A stretch of 64,000 nt of DNA from NCBI GenBank assembly GCA_002382735.1, contig DFZN01000043.1, positions 4,340-68,339 on the forward strand, in the 5' to 3' direction. The stretch comes from a bacterium UBP11_UBA4055 (GTDB lineage Bacteria; UBA4055). This document shows, in pieces, positions 42,792 to 52,257 of this stretch. The translations under genes and the position numbers were made by a program. The notes under the pieces were generated by a model. The model made no database searches. It was given only the letters and a program-made list of their open reading frames with translations, and was not told where the DNA came from. How positions within the stretch are numbered: position 1 is the first letter of the stretch; each line of letters opens with the position of its first letter.

Positions 42792-45164
42792 TTATACTTT
42801 TTTTTGAGCTCCTATTTTCTTTTTTAAAGCTATTTTGAGCACATCGTCAATATGATCTACCGGAATGATGTTGAGGTGGTCAAGCACTTCTTTAGGGATT
42901 TCTTCGAGATCTTTCTGATTATCATGCGGTATTATTACGGTCTTTATCCCCGCTTTCTGAGCCGCAATGATCTTTTCTCTTAATCCCCCGATCTCCATCG
43001 CTTTACCCCTAAGGGATATTTCTCCGGTCATTGCCACATCTTTTCTTACGGGGTTTTTCGTGTAAAGGGATATTATCGCGGTTGTGATCGCGAGTCCGGC
43101 GGAAGGTCCGTCCTTGGGGGTCGCTCCGTCAGGAACATGAATATGAAGATCCGATTTTTCATATTTTTTCAGATCAACTCCCAGAGCATTTGCATTTGCT
43201 CTCATATAGCTTATCGCTATTTCAGCCGATTCTTTCATCACATCTCCCAGCTGACCTGTTATCTTGACCCTTCCAGAACCTTTCATCAGATTGGCCTCAA
43301 TGAACAATATCGCACCCCCGGCCGGAGACCATGCAAGTCCTGTACAAACTCCCACTTCGTCCTTCCTGTTCGCCATTTCCGGCGTGATGAACTTGTTGCC
43401 GAGGTATTCCCTGACCTTCTTTTCATCAATTTTTACACCTGTCTTCTCGCCTTTTGCTTTCATCACCGCAACTTTTCTACATATCTTTTCGATCCTTTGT
43501 TCCAGTTTACGAACGCCGGCCTCTCTTGTAAAGTTCTGAACTATATGTTCAACAGCCTTTTTTGTGAACCTGATATCATTTGCGTTAAGCCCGTTCTGCT
43601 TCATCTGTCTTTTTATTATGTAGTTTTCCGCGATCGCTACTTTTTCCTGTATAATGTAGCTGGGAAATTCGATTATCTCCATTCTGTCGTAGAGGGGTTC
43701 GGGAATATATTCTGGATAATTCGCCGTCATGATGAACATTATTTTTGAAAGATCGAACGGGACATCAAGATAATGGTCCACGAATGCGGAGTTCTGCTCA
43801 GGATCGAGTGCTTCGAGAAGCGCTGCGGCGGGGTCTCCCTGATTGCTGATCGTGAGTTTGTCAATTTCGTCGAGCATCATGACCGGATTACGCACGCCTG
43901 CCTGCCTCAGCTGCTTTATTATTATCCCCGGCATCGAGCCTATATATGTCCTCCTGTGGCCCCTGATCTCCGCTTCGTCCCTTACTCCTCCGAGTGATGC
44001 GCGGGCGAACTTTCTCCCCATGGCCCTCGCGATAGACTTTCCTATCGATGTTTTACCTGTTCCGGGAGGTCCCACCAGGCACAGAATGCTTCCTTTCGAA
44101 TCTTCGGTGAGCATTCTTACCGCCATATATTCAAGTATCCTTTCCTTGATCTCCTTCATTCCGTAGTGGTCCTCATCGAGTATTTTCCTGGCTTTTTCGA
44201 TGTCTATGTCCCCACTCTCCTCCTCGTTCCAGGGAAGATCCAGAAGCCAGTCCAGATATGTTCTCGCGACTGTGTATTCGCTTGATGCGGATGACATTCT
44301 GTTCAGTCTCTTCAGCTCTCTTTTTGCCGATATCTGGGCCTGCTCGGGAAGTTTTTTCTTTGACAGTTTTTTCTGAAGGTCCTCCAGCTCCTGAGATTCA
44401 TCCTCGGTCTCACCAAGCTCCTTCTTTATAGCTCTAAGCTGCTCCCTCAGGTAATAATCTTTCTGGTCTTTTTCAAGCTCTTCGTCAACATCTTCCTGGA
44501 TCTTTGTGGTCAGCTTAAGCAGTTTAAGCTCTTTGTTTAGGTACGACGAAAGCAGTATCAGCCTTTCTTCAATATCCGTTTCCTCGAGTATCTTCTGCCT
44601 TTTGTCAATTGTCAGGTTCAGGTTCGATGCAATAAAATCCGCTACTTTTGACGGTGTTTTTATCGTATTCAGAGCTATCCGAAGCTCATCGGGAATGTTG
44701 TGGGAAAGATTAATGATCTCTGTGAAAGTCTCTGTCACCGACCTCAGAAGTGCGGTAAGTTTCAGGCTCTGGGTCTTTTTTTCCTTTAACGGCTCCACTC
44801 TGCCTACGATATAGGGAAGTTCTTTCTCTATCCTCTTAAGTTCTATCCTTCCCAGTCCCTGTACAAGCAGTCTGGCGGAATTGTCCCTGTCGCCCCGGAA
44901 CATTCTCAGTATAAGTACCGCTGTGCCTACATTATAAATTTCAGATTTCTTTGATGTTCCGGAATCGTCAGGCTTGTTGGCGAATATACCGACGATCTTC
45001 GTAGTACTTACTGAATCATTTATAAGTTTGATCAGAGATTCGTCATTAACTATCAGGGGCATAATGACATTAGGAAAAACGACCATGTTCATTAATGGAA
45101 GAATGGGCAATCTGTCAGGAATGCTGAATGTTTTTCTGTTCTGATTATTGTTCTGCGCTGGCAT
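42792..45164 (-). CDS. lon: ATP-dependent protease La (Lon)
   Basis: Lon unfolds and degrades damaged and regulatory proteins. The 790-residue protein has the N-terminal substrate-binding domain (LPILPLMNMVVFPNVIMPL), the AAA+ module with Walker A GPPGTGKT (365-372) and MMLDEIDKL, and the serine-lysine protease domain. The catalytic Ser688 lies in PKDGPSAGLAI and Lys731 follows 43 residues later, the expected spacing. Length is normal. It follows an Hsp20 gene by 21 bases, a stress-protein pairing that suggests shared control, although no heat-shock promoter was recognised. Confidence 0.98.
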   Translation of the reverse strand: MPAQNNNQNRKTFSIPDRLPILPLMNMVVFPNVIMPLIVNDESLIKLINDSVSTTKIVGIFANKPDDSGTSKKSEIYNVGTAVLILRMFRGDRDNSARLLVQGLGRIELKRIEKELPYIVGRVEPLKEKKTQSLKLTALLRSVTETFTEIINLSHNIPDELRIALNTIKTPSKVADFIASNLNLTIDKRQKILEETDIEERLILLSSYLNKELKLLKLTTKIQEDVDEELEKDQKDYYLREQLRAIKKELGETEDESQELEDLQKKLSKKKLPEQAQISAKRELKRLNRMSSASSEYTVARTYLDWLLDLPWNEEESGDIDIEKARKILDEDHYGMKEIKERILEYMAVRMLTEDSKGSILCLVGPPGTGKTSIGKSIARAMGRKFARASLGGVRDEAEIRGHRRTYIGSMPGIIIKQLRQAGVRNPVMMLDEIDKLTISNQGDPAAALLEALDPEQNSAFVDHYLDVPFDLSKIMFIMTANYPEYIPEPLYDRMEIIEFPSYIIQEKVAIAENYIIKRQMKQNGLNANDIRFTKKAVEHIVQNFTREAGVRKLEQRIEKICRKVAVMKAKGEKTGVKIDEKKVREYLGNKFITPEMANRKDEVGVCTGLAWSPAGGAILFIEANLMKGSGRVKITGQLGDVMKESAEIAISYMRANANALGVDLKKYEKSDLHIHVPDGATPKDGPSAGLAITTAIISLYTKNPVRKDVAMTGEISLRGKAMEIGGLREKIIAAQKAGIKTVIIPHDNQKDLEEIPKEVLDHLNIIPVDHIDDVLKIALKKKIGAQKKV

Positions 45165-45185
45165 TTTGTCCTCCGGATATATGTA

Positions 45186-45590
45186 TTAAAGCTTTTTTGC
45201 CGTGATTATGTAGAAACCCTTTTTATAACACTGTCTTACGGAAGAAAGGTCTATCGCAAAAGGAAGGTTGACAACTCTTTCGAAGGGTCCGAAATCGATC
45301 TCCATCTTATGGTAATGCCTTTTTCTGTCACACCCGATCTGATCCCTGATGCCCTTGATTATAAGATGATCATCATCTACTTCAAGTTCCACTTTTTCTG
45401 GATCAATATAGGAAAGATCGGCGACGATATAGAGCTCTTCTTTTATCTCGTAAACATCCACTCTCGGCCTCCAACCCACCGACTCGTCACATATAAATGT
45501 TTTGTGGCTGTTGAAATAATGATACTGGTCTGATTCGTAGATTATGCTGTCCGCATTGTACTTTATCAGTTTCTTTCTGAACTTGTCCAT
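45186..45590 (-). CDS. Small heat-shock protein (Hsp20/alpha-crystallin family)
   Basis: The 134-residue protein carries an alpha-crystallin domain: RPRVDVYEIKEELYIVADL, the VELEVDDDHLIIKGIR strand and FGPFERVVNLPFAIDL. It ends soon after GFYIITAKKL. The classical A-x-x-x-n-G-v-L motif is altered to CYKKGFYII. Small heat-shock proteins hold unfolding proteins for refolding or degradation, which suits its position directly before lon. It lies 20 bases after the large kinase gene and is probably cotranscribed with it. Confidence 0.88.
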   Translation of the reverse strand: MDKFRKKLIKYNADSIIYESDQYHYFNSHKTFICDESVGWRPRVDVYEIKEELYIVADLSYIDPEKVELEVDDDHLIIKGIRDQIGCDRKRHYHKMEIDFGPFERVVNLPFAIDLSSVRQCYKKGFYIITAKKL

Positions 45591-45610
45591 CTGTTTCCCT
45601 CCGGAGATGA

Positions 45611-48600
45611 TTATATAGCCCAGTACTTATTCTGAAAATTCTCTCTTTTTTCAGAGGGCATATTACCTATAAGCTTTTCTGAAAGAAGATTAAGCTTTTC
45701 TTCAAAGAATTCCGCATTTCTTTTCTGAGATCTGTTCCTGAAATAAAAAAATGAGGATAGTATAGGAAAATAGCTGTCGAAAATATATCCCTTTGCGTAA
45801 TTCTCTTTTCCCAGTTTCACGGTCGTTTTTAGAGAATAAGCGTAGTTTTCGCTTATCAGGCTTTCGATCACATCGAAATAGTCGTATATATGAGGAGTAT
45901 CTGAAAATGATGATTTCAGCTCTCCGATCAAGCCTGTCAGCCGTGAGTTATTCCGGTCACCTTCATAATTGTTGGCCGAATTATTGAAATATTTCATGAG
46001 AAGAAGCATTTTTATATACCTTGCTGAAACCTTCGGGAGCTCCTGTATTATCTTTTCAGTAACTTCTTTTGAGTACATGGAGAAAAGCAGTTCGATCTGA
46101 CTTAACAGAACTTTCATTGCCGGAGAGTTTTCAAGTTCGGGATATATCCTCAGAATATTCTTCTGATAGGCGTCATAACCTTCGGGGTCTTTTATTATGT
46201 AATGGTAATACGCGAGTGACACGATGAATCTTTTTATCTCGTCCTTATTCGCCACTTTGGAAACAAGGTTCATAGCGAAGCGTATGTTGATCTCCACATC
46301 GCGCCACCGTCCGGTACCGATCAGAAAATTTACATATTTGCTGTATATCCTGAAAAGCCCCAGGTAATCCCTGAACCTTTTACCGAGTGTTATGGCTTTC
46401 TCGAATTCTATATCCACTTTGGCGGCACTCATCCTCATATTGCTCATCGCCTCTACCTTATCGGAGATCACCGTGATCAGGTTGTTCCCTATTGTCTTCT
46501 TTATCGATATCTGTTCTATCGCGGAGAGAAGCTCATATGCTCTCTTCAGCTTCCCGCTCCTGAGCATAAGGTTCGCATAGAGATACTTAAGGGTAAGTTC
46601 TTCGACCTTGTTAATATCGTGCGAATGATTTTTCAGGAGGGTTTCGCAAAGTTCGGCTGCTGTCCTGCTTTTTCTTGTCACGATCAGGTCGAGTATCAGT
46701 GCAAGATTAATGTCCAGAGTCTCTGCCGGATATACGAAATCCGCCTCAAGATATTTGTAAATATGTATCAGTTTCAGATATATTTCTGACTTCTGAATAA
46801 GCGAGGCGTTAGAGAAATACACGCCCACGGCAGAAACGGCTTTAAGAGTCGTATCGTCAAGAACGGCAGAATTCTTTTTCAGTTCATGTTCAATCAGATC
46901 TCTGCATATCTTTATTCTTCCGGTTCTTGTGAGGAATGTCAGCCTCTTGAAAAAAACTTTCAGATACTGGTCGAAATCGCCCGTTCTCTTTAACACGGAA
47001 GAAGCTTTCTTAAGAAATTCCGATTTTTTGTGGAGAGATATCTGGGTTCTGGAAAAACAGATGCTGTCGGATATTATTTGTGCGTATTCCGCGGATCTTT
47101 TTGGTATTTTGATATTTTTAAGAAGCTCTTTATAATATGTAAACGCTTCGTCAAAACTGCCCATGGATATCAGGAGAAGATAGAGATCTTTCAGTATCGA
47201 AACTCTTGTTTTCGTTGTAATATTGAAACTCTTGTAATAGAATATCAGAAAATTCTTTCTGTCAATGTTCAGGCTATGTTCCCTGCAGTATTCAATTGTT
47301 TCCTTAAGCTGTTTTTTCTTTATTCTGCCTTCCGCCGACGATTTTATCAGGCAATAAGTATATGTTATAAGGCTTCTTTTCTTCTTTGCCCCGTAATACT
47401 CAGTCAGCCTGTCATAAAAACTCTGCCTGTCCTCTTTCGAAACATTTCTGATCACTTTTGTAAAATTTTCGTTCTTGATGAAAAAATATTTATCCCCTCT
47501 CTTGATCCTGAAATCGATAAGGCTCATGCGCTGCAGCTTGGACATTATACTTCTCAGGTCATCAATATCGAATATATGCCTGATCTTGTCATAATTTGCA
47601 CCTTCGTCGAATTTACCGGCTATGAAAAGGAATATGAACTTCTCGTTCTGGGACAGATTTGCGAACCTTGCCTGATAGATATCGATGATCTTGGAGTGGT
47701 AGCTTATATTCTCCGGAAATTCAAATTCATACCTGCCCTCTTTGAGATTGAAGTATTTGTGAGATATAAGAAATTCAAGATAGCTTTTGACCAGGAACAT
47801 ATTGCCGTTGCTTTCTTTCATCACATAAGGGATGATCTTATCGTCAATGTTCTCAGGGGCTGTTCTGAGCAGAAAGGAGATATACTTTTTAATCTCGATT
47901 ATTTTAAGATTTTCGATATAAAACCTTTTGGGAGGTATCAGATAGTAAATATCCTCGTATGACTTGAGCCTGCATTCCTGCCTGTCAACGAGATCGATGT
48001 CTATCGAAAGGATCACAAATAGAGGTGATGTAACCGAAAGGTTAAAGATAAAGGTCATCAGGTCTTTACCTGTATCCTCCAGGTTCGTTATGTCGTCGAT
48101 CAGCAGCAGAATGGACTGTTTTGTGTTAAGGTTGTCGAATATTTCCTTTATAACTGTCCTTATTTTGAAAATCAGCTCTCTGTCCTGCACGAATGACCCG
48201 TCCGTATTTATCAGAGCGTTAGCTTTATCGAATATCCCGCTGCTTGTTTCATTCTTGTCCAGAAACCCGATAAGACCGAAGATCAGTTTTCTGAAAAATA
48301 TATTAACGGTACCTTCCTCTTTCTCGACCGTAAAGTAAAGGGACGGAATTCTGTTGAGCTGTGATTTGATATTGAAAGAGTCCATCAGCTGCGTTTTTCC
48401 GTTGCCGTTCTCCGAAATGACCGATATAAGCATTCCCGTTCTCTTTTCGGTTCTCAGACAGAAGTTCAGGTATTCGTCCTGAAGTTCGGTAAGAAGGTTA
48501 TTCTTGTCGTAATACTCGTTGTTGAAGATGGTCTCGATCCTCTCCTCTTCCTCTCTTATGTTCATTTCAAGAGCCGTCTCGAGATACAGAATGAGCTGCT

Positions 48601-49375
48601 GGGCGGAATGTATCCTGTCCTCTTTTCTTGCAGCGCAGAGGTCTTTAATGAGATTCTTTACAAAATTTTCCCGGATCGAATTGAACGCTTCTTCCTCACG
48701 GAATGCCTCTTCAAGTTTTTTTTGTACTATCTCCTTGACAGATTTGCATTCATCGAAGGGGAGCTTGTTTGAGAAAATATAATATATGACCATGCCCAGC
48801 GAATACAGGTCCACTCTGTAATCAATATCCTTTTTAAGAAGGACTTCAGGTGCTATATATATCAGCGTTCCCCTGACTTTTCCGGAAAAATCCTCCACGA
48901 GATTAGCGAGTCCGAAATCCATGACCTTTGCTTTAATTCCTTCCTTTTCCTTTATCAGAAAAATGTTGTCGGTCTTGATGTCAAAATGGATTATGTGCCT
49001 GTTATGGATATAATTAAGACCTCTTGCGATCTGAAGAAGTATCTCCAGTTTTTCCTTGTAAGAAAGTTCCGGAAAAGCAGTTGTAAGGTTTTCCCCCTCA
49101 ACGAACTCCATCGTGAAAAAATAGGTATCCGTATCTTTATATACATCAAGATCATATACTTTTATTATGTTCGGGTGTTTGAGCGCGCTTACGAGCTTGA
49201 ACTCGTTCTTGAACCTGTCGATCGCCTTGTTAGAAAAGAATTTATCCTTGATGAGCTTCAGCGCGACGACCCTGTTCTCCACAAAATCCTTGACAAGGTA
49301 AACATTCCCCATACCGCCCTCTCCGAGAAGACGGATTATCTCATACCTGTCGTTTATTTTGCTTCCGGGCTCCAT
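45611..49375 (-). CDS. Giant Ser/Thr protein kinase fused to an AAA-type ATPase and helical repeats
   Basis: The 1254-residue protein begins with a eukaryotic-type kinase domain: glycine loop GEGGMGNVYLVKD, Lys40, catalytic loop HFDIKTDN (Asp132, non-RD because HRD reads HFD), MDFGLA (153-158) and APEVLL. A STAND/AAA-like ATPase domain follows, with the P-loop GNGKT (324-328) and a Walker B-like ILLLIDDI. More than 600 residues of helical, TPR-like repeats complete it. Related kinase-ATPase fusions exist in myxobacteria and mycobacteria (PknK-like), where they act in stress signalling. No membrane segment is seen. It starts nine bases after the KBL-like gene and is followed by hsp20 and lon. 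Confidence 0.9.
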   Translation of the reverse strand: MEPGSKINDRYEIIRLLGEGGMGNVYLVKDFVENRVVALKLIKDKFFSNKAIDRFKNEFKLVSALKHPNIIKVYDLDVYKDTDTYFFTMEFVEGENLTTAFPELSYKEKLEILLQIARGLNYIHNRHIIHFDIKTDNIFLIKEKEGIKAKVMDFGLANLVEDFSGKVRGTLIYIAPEVLLKKDIDYRVDLYSLGMVIYYIFSNKLPFDECKSVKEIVQKKLEEAFREEEAFNSIRENFVKNLIKDLCAARKEDRIHSAQQLILYLETALEMNIREEEERIETIFNNEYYDKNNLLTELQDEYLNFCLRTEKRTGMLISVISENGNGKTQLMDSFNIKSQLNRIPSLYFTVEKEEGTVNIFFRKLIFGLIGFLDKNETSSGIFDKANALINTDGSFVQDRELIFKIRTVIKEIFDNLNTKQSILLLIDDITNLEDTGKDLMTFIFNLSVTSPLFVILSIDIDLVDRQECRLKSYEDIYYLIPPKRFYIENLKIIEIKKYISFLLRTAPENIDDKIIPYVMKESNGNMFLVKSYLEFLISHKYFNLKEGRYEFEFPENISYHSKIIDIYQARFANLSQNEKFIFLFIAGKFDEGANYDKIRHIFDIDDLRSIMSKLQRMSLIDFRIKRGDKYFFIKNENFTKVIRNVSKEDRQSFYDRLTEYYGAKKKRSLITYTYCLIKSSAEGRIKKKQLKETIEYCREHSLNIDRKNFLIFYYKSFNITTKTRVSILKDLYLLLISMGSFDEAFTYYKELLKNIKIPKRSAEYAQIISDSICFSRTQISLHKKSEFLKKASSVLKRTGDFDQYLKVFFKRLTFLTRTGRIKICRDLIEHELKKNSAVLDDTTLKAVSAVGVYFSNASLIQKSEIYLKLIHIYKYLEADFVYPAETLDINLALILDLIVTRKSRTAAELCETLLKNHSHDINKVEELTLKYLYANLMLRSGKLKRAYELLSAIEQISIKKTIGNNLITVISDKVEAMSNMRMSAAKVDIEFEKAITLGKRFRDYLGLFRIYSKYVNFLIGTGRWRDVEINIRFAMNLVSKVANKDEIKRFIVSLAYYHYIIKDPEGYDAYQKNILRIYPELENSPAMKVLLSQIELLFSMYSKEVTEKIIQELPKVSARYIKMLLLMKYFNNSANNYEGDRNNSRLTGLIGELKSSFSDTPHIYDYFDVIESLISENYAYSLKTTVKLGKENYAKGYIFDSYFPILSSFFYFRNRSQKRNAEFFEEKLNLLSEKLIGNMPSEKRENFQNKYWAI

Positions 49376-49384
49376 ACTGGCCTT

Positions 49385-50644
49385 CTATAATTTATCCGAG
49401 ATCGGGTACATATCGATTATCTCTTCCCGTGATTTCCCGAGTATCCCGTACTTTTTCCCGACTTTAACGAACGCTTCGAGAGCCTTTTCGAGATGATGCT
49501 TCTCATGAGCTGCGGATATCTGTGTCCTTATCCTCGCTTTGCCTTTCGGCACTACCGGATAAAAGAATCCTGTCGCATATACGCCTTCCTCATACAGTGT
49601 CCTTGAGAAATCCTGTGAAAGTTTTGCGTTGAAGAGCATGACCGGAACGATCGGGCTTTGTGTTGGGGTTAAAATAAATCCTGCTTCCTGAAGACCGCTT
49701 TTCCAGAATTCCGTATTCTTGTCCAGTTTATCCTTCCTTTCTGACGAATGCATTATCATTTCCATCACCTTAAGCACTCCTCCCACGACCACCGGAGAAA
49801 TGGAATTTGAAAAGAGATACGGCCTTGATCTCTGCCTGAGGATGTCGATTATTTCCTGCCTTCCGGAAATGCAGCCTCCTGACGCCCCGCCGAGAGCCTT
49901 ACCGAAAGTAGTGCTTATGAGGTCCACCTCGCCCATGACATTCATAAGCTCATGAGTACCTCTTCCGGTCTTACCCATAAAACCTGTGGCGTGAGAATCA
50001 TCGACCATGACGAGAGCTTTATACATTTTTGCCAGCTCGCAGATCTTATCAACTTTCGCCACCGTTCCGTCCATCGAGAACACGCCGTCGGTTACGATAA
50101 GTTTTACCTTATAATCCCTCTCTTCCTCAAGTTTGAGCTGAAGATCGTCCATGTCGTTATTCGCGTATCTGATCTTTTTTGCCTTACAAAGCCTTGTACC
50201 GTCAATTATTGAGGCGTGATTCAGCGCATCGGTGAAGATCGCGCAGTCCTCGTCAAGAAGAGCTTCGAAAACACCGAGATTCGCATCAAAAGCGGACGAG
50301 TAAAGTATTGTGTCGTCCATGCCCAGAAAAAGCGACACCTTGTTTTCGAGCTCGACATGAATATCCTGGGTACCGCAGATGAACCTTACCGACGACATCC
50401 CGTAGCCTCTCGTTGTCAGAATATCCCTGGCCGCGGTTATTACATCAGGATGGTTCGACATGCCGAGATAATTATTCGAGCAGATGTTTACTATACCTTC
50501 GGATCTTACTCCATTGGGATATTCGACATCGATATCCGCATACTGCGGAGACATTATCTTTCTTTCCTGTTTGTAAAGACTGCCTTCTCTGATCTGCTCA
50601 AGCTGATCAGTGTAGAACTTCTTCATTTCCCTGTCGAATGCCAA
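49385..50644 (-). CDS. kbl: 2-amino-3-ketobutyrate CoA ligase (glycine C-acetyltransferase)
   Basis: KBL is a PLP-dependent alpha-oxoamine synthase that joins acetyl-CoA and glycine, or runs in reverse in threonine breakdown. The 419-residue protein has CSNNYLGMSNHPDVI, SSVRFICGTQDIHVELE, LNHASIIDGTRL, RYANNDMDDLQ (as in E. coli KBL), DDSHATGFMGKTGRG and the PLP lysine in TTFGKALGGASGG. The C-terminal FFYPVVPKGKARIRTQISAAH is also diagnostic. The closely matching YANND motif favours a true KBL. No threonine dehydrogenase gene is adjacent. It follows a paralogue after 71 bases, so the pair arose by tandem duplication or joint recruitment. Confidence 0.88.
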   Translation of the reverse strand: MAFDREMKKFYTDQLEQIREGSLYKQERKIMSPQYADIDVEYPNGVRSEGIVNICSNNYLGMSNHPDVITAARDILTTRGYGMSSVRFICGTQDIHVELENKVSLFLGMDDTILYSSAFDANLGVFEALLDEDCAIFTDALNHASIIDGTRLCKAKKIRYANNDMDDLQLKLEEERDYKVKLIVTDGVFSMDGTVAKVDKICELAKMYKALVMVDDSHATGFMGKTGRGTHELMNVMGEVDLISTTFGKALGGASGGCISGRQEIIDILRQRSRPYLFSNSISPVVVGGVLKVMEMIMHSSERKDKLDKNTEFWKSGLQEAGFILTPTQSPIVPVMLFNAKLSQDFSRTLYEEGVYATGFFYPVVPKGKARIRTQISAAHEKHHLEKALEAFVKVGKKYGILGKSREEIIDMYPISDKL

Positions 50645-50715
50645 CTGATACCTCTGCTGATATAACAGCTTTAAGTTTATTATTTATCCGGATCCTCTCG
50701 GATCCAAGCCCGGCT

Positions 50716-51963
50716 TTACTGGCCGTATTTTGCGATTATTTCCTGCTTTGTCTTTCCGAGTATGTCGAACTTTTTACCGACTTTTATAAAAGCTTCAAGC
50801 GCTTTTTCCAAATGATGCATCTCATGTCCGGCCGATATCTGCGTTCTTATCCTTGCCTGTCCCTGCGGAACTACCGGGAAGAAGAAGCCGATGGCATATA
50901 TACCTTCTTCATACAGTGCTTTTGAGAAGTCCTGGGAAAGTTTTGCGTTGAAAAGCATTACCGGAACGATCGGAGTATCTCCGTCCTTAAGAACAAAACC
51001 GGCTTCAGTGAGACCTTTTCTCCAGAATTCCGTGTTCTTTTCAAGCTTGTCCCTTCTCTCGGTGCTTTTGGAAAGAATGTCGAGAACCGTGTTCACGCCT
51101 GAAACCACCACTGGAGCTATAGTGTTGGAGAAAAGGTACGGCCTTGCTTTCTGGCGGCACATTTCGACAAGTTCTTTTCTGCCCGATACACATCCGCCCG
51201 ACGCTCCGCCGAGTGCTTTTCCGAAAGTGGTGGTAATAATGTCTATCTTGCCCATCACTCCGTATTTTTCGTGAGTTCCTCTGCCTGTTTTGCCGATAAA
51301 GCCTGAAGAATGGGATTCGTCAACAAAAAGCATCGCGTCGTATTTCTCACACAGTGCTGCCATCTCGTCCAGCTTTGCCGTATCTCCGTCCATTGAGAAC
51401 ACTCCGTCAGTGATGACTACCTTGAGCCTCTTGTCGGCATGAAGCTGAAGTTTTTCTTCAAGATGCGCCATATCGGAATGCTTGAAAGTGTCGTGCATGG
51501 CCGGCGCAAGTCTGATCCCGTCGATTATTGATGCGTGGACCAGCCTGTCGGAGATCATAACATCATCCTTGGTCAGTATAGCCTCGAAAACACCGGCATT
51601 CGCATCCATGCAGGAAGGGAACAGGATCGTGTCCTCCGTTCCTAAGAATTCGGTGACCTTTCTTTCAAGCTCCTTGTGGATGTCCTGCGTTCCGCAGATG
51701 AAACGGACCGATGACATGCCGTAGCCTCTTGTGTCAAGACCTTCGTGGGCAGCTTTGATCACATCGGGGTGGCTTGAAAGACCGAGATAGTTGTTCGCGC
51801 ACATGTTGATAACTTTTTTTAGAGCGGATCCCGTGGGGAATTCAACCTCTATGTCGGCTGCCTGAGAAGAGTGAATGTACCTTTCCTGCTTGAATATTCC
51901 CTTTTCCCTGATCTCATCAAGAGAGCCGTTGTATATGTTCCTAACTTTATCACTGTAAGCCAT
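50716..51963 (-). CDS. Alpha-oxoamine synthase, KBL paralogue, next to an ACP
   Basis: This 415-residue PLP enzyme is clearly related to its neighbour at 49385 and shares the CANNYLGLSSHPDVI, VRFICGTQDIHKELE, DESHSSGFIGKTGRG and TTFGKALGGASGG (PLP lysine) blocks. The substrate loop differs: TFKHSDMAHLEEKL replaces YANNDMDD, and FPSCMDAN replaces YSSAFDAN. The FKHxDM form is closer to BioF, HemA or serine palmitoyltransferase-type enzymes. It lies 10 bases after an acyl carrier protein and is therefore a candidate acyl-ACP (rather than acetyl-CoA) user. It could equally be a second KBL; sequence alone does not decide. Confidence 0.8.
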   Translation of the reverse strand: MAYSDKVRNIYNGSLDEIREKGIFKQERYIHSSQAADIEVEFPTGSALKKVINMCANNYLGLSSHPDVIKAAHEGLDTRGYGMSSVRFICGTQDIHKELERKVTEFLGTEDTILFPSCMDANAGVFEAILTKDDVMISDRLVHASIIDGIRLAPAMHDTFKHSDMAHLEEKLQLHADKRLKVVITDGVFSMDGDTAKLDEMAALCEKYDAMLFVDESHSSGFIGKTGRGTHEKYGVMGKIDIITTTFGKALGGASGGCVSGRKELVEMCRQKARPYLFSNTIAPVVVSGVNTVLDILSKSTERRDKLEKNTEFWRKGLTEAGFVLKDGDTPIVPVMLFNAKLSQDFSKALYEEGIYAIGFFFPVVPQGQARIRTQISAGHEMHHLEKALEAFIKVGKKFDILGKTKQEIIAKYGQ

Positions 51964-51973
51964 ATCGGGTCTC

Positions 51974-52219
51974 CTACTTCAAAAATTCATTTACGAGTTT
52001 TACGATCTTGGTCACGCTGTCGAAAGCTTCCGGAGTAGCTTTGTCGTCAGGTATTGAGATCTTGTATTTGTTCTCGAGGAACCTTTTTAATGATACCATC
52101 GAAAAAGAGTCCACGATGCCGCCTGAAATTAAAGGGGTGTCGTAGGTCAGCACTTCATCTTCGTCTTCGAGATATTCGTTTATTACATACTTCAGAACTA
52201 CATCTTTCATTTCGTCCAT
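51974..52219 (-). CDS. Stand-alone acyl carrier protein
   Basis: The 81-residue acidic helical protein has the phosphopantetheine site GGIVDSFSMVSLKRFLE, with Ser38 as attachment residue. The motif is DSFS rather than the DSLD of fatty-acid AcpP, so it is a specialised carrier. It sits between an acyl-CoA synthetase-like gene and an alpha-oxoamine synthase gene, with gaps of 38 and 10 bases. The simplest reading is that the ligase or another enzyme loads it and the synthase uses the acyl group. No phosphopantetheinyl transferase is nearby. Confidence 0.9.
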   Translation of the reverse strand: MDEMKDVVLKYVINEYLEDEDEVLTYDTPLISGGIVDSFSMVSLKRFLENKYKISIPDDKATPEAFDSVTKIVKLVNEFLK

Positions 52220-52257
52220 TTTGCTTCTCCTCCTGTTTTTTTTATTTTTTATGTTTT

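Noticed and set aside
47030..47962. Plus-strand frame of 310 codons
   Set aside because: It is antisense to the helical region of the kinase-ATPase gene, has no recognisable domain and lacks a supported start.
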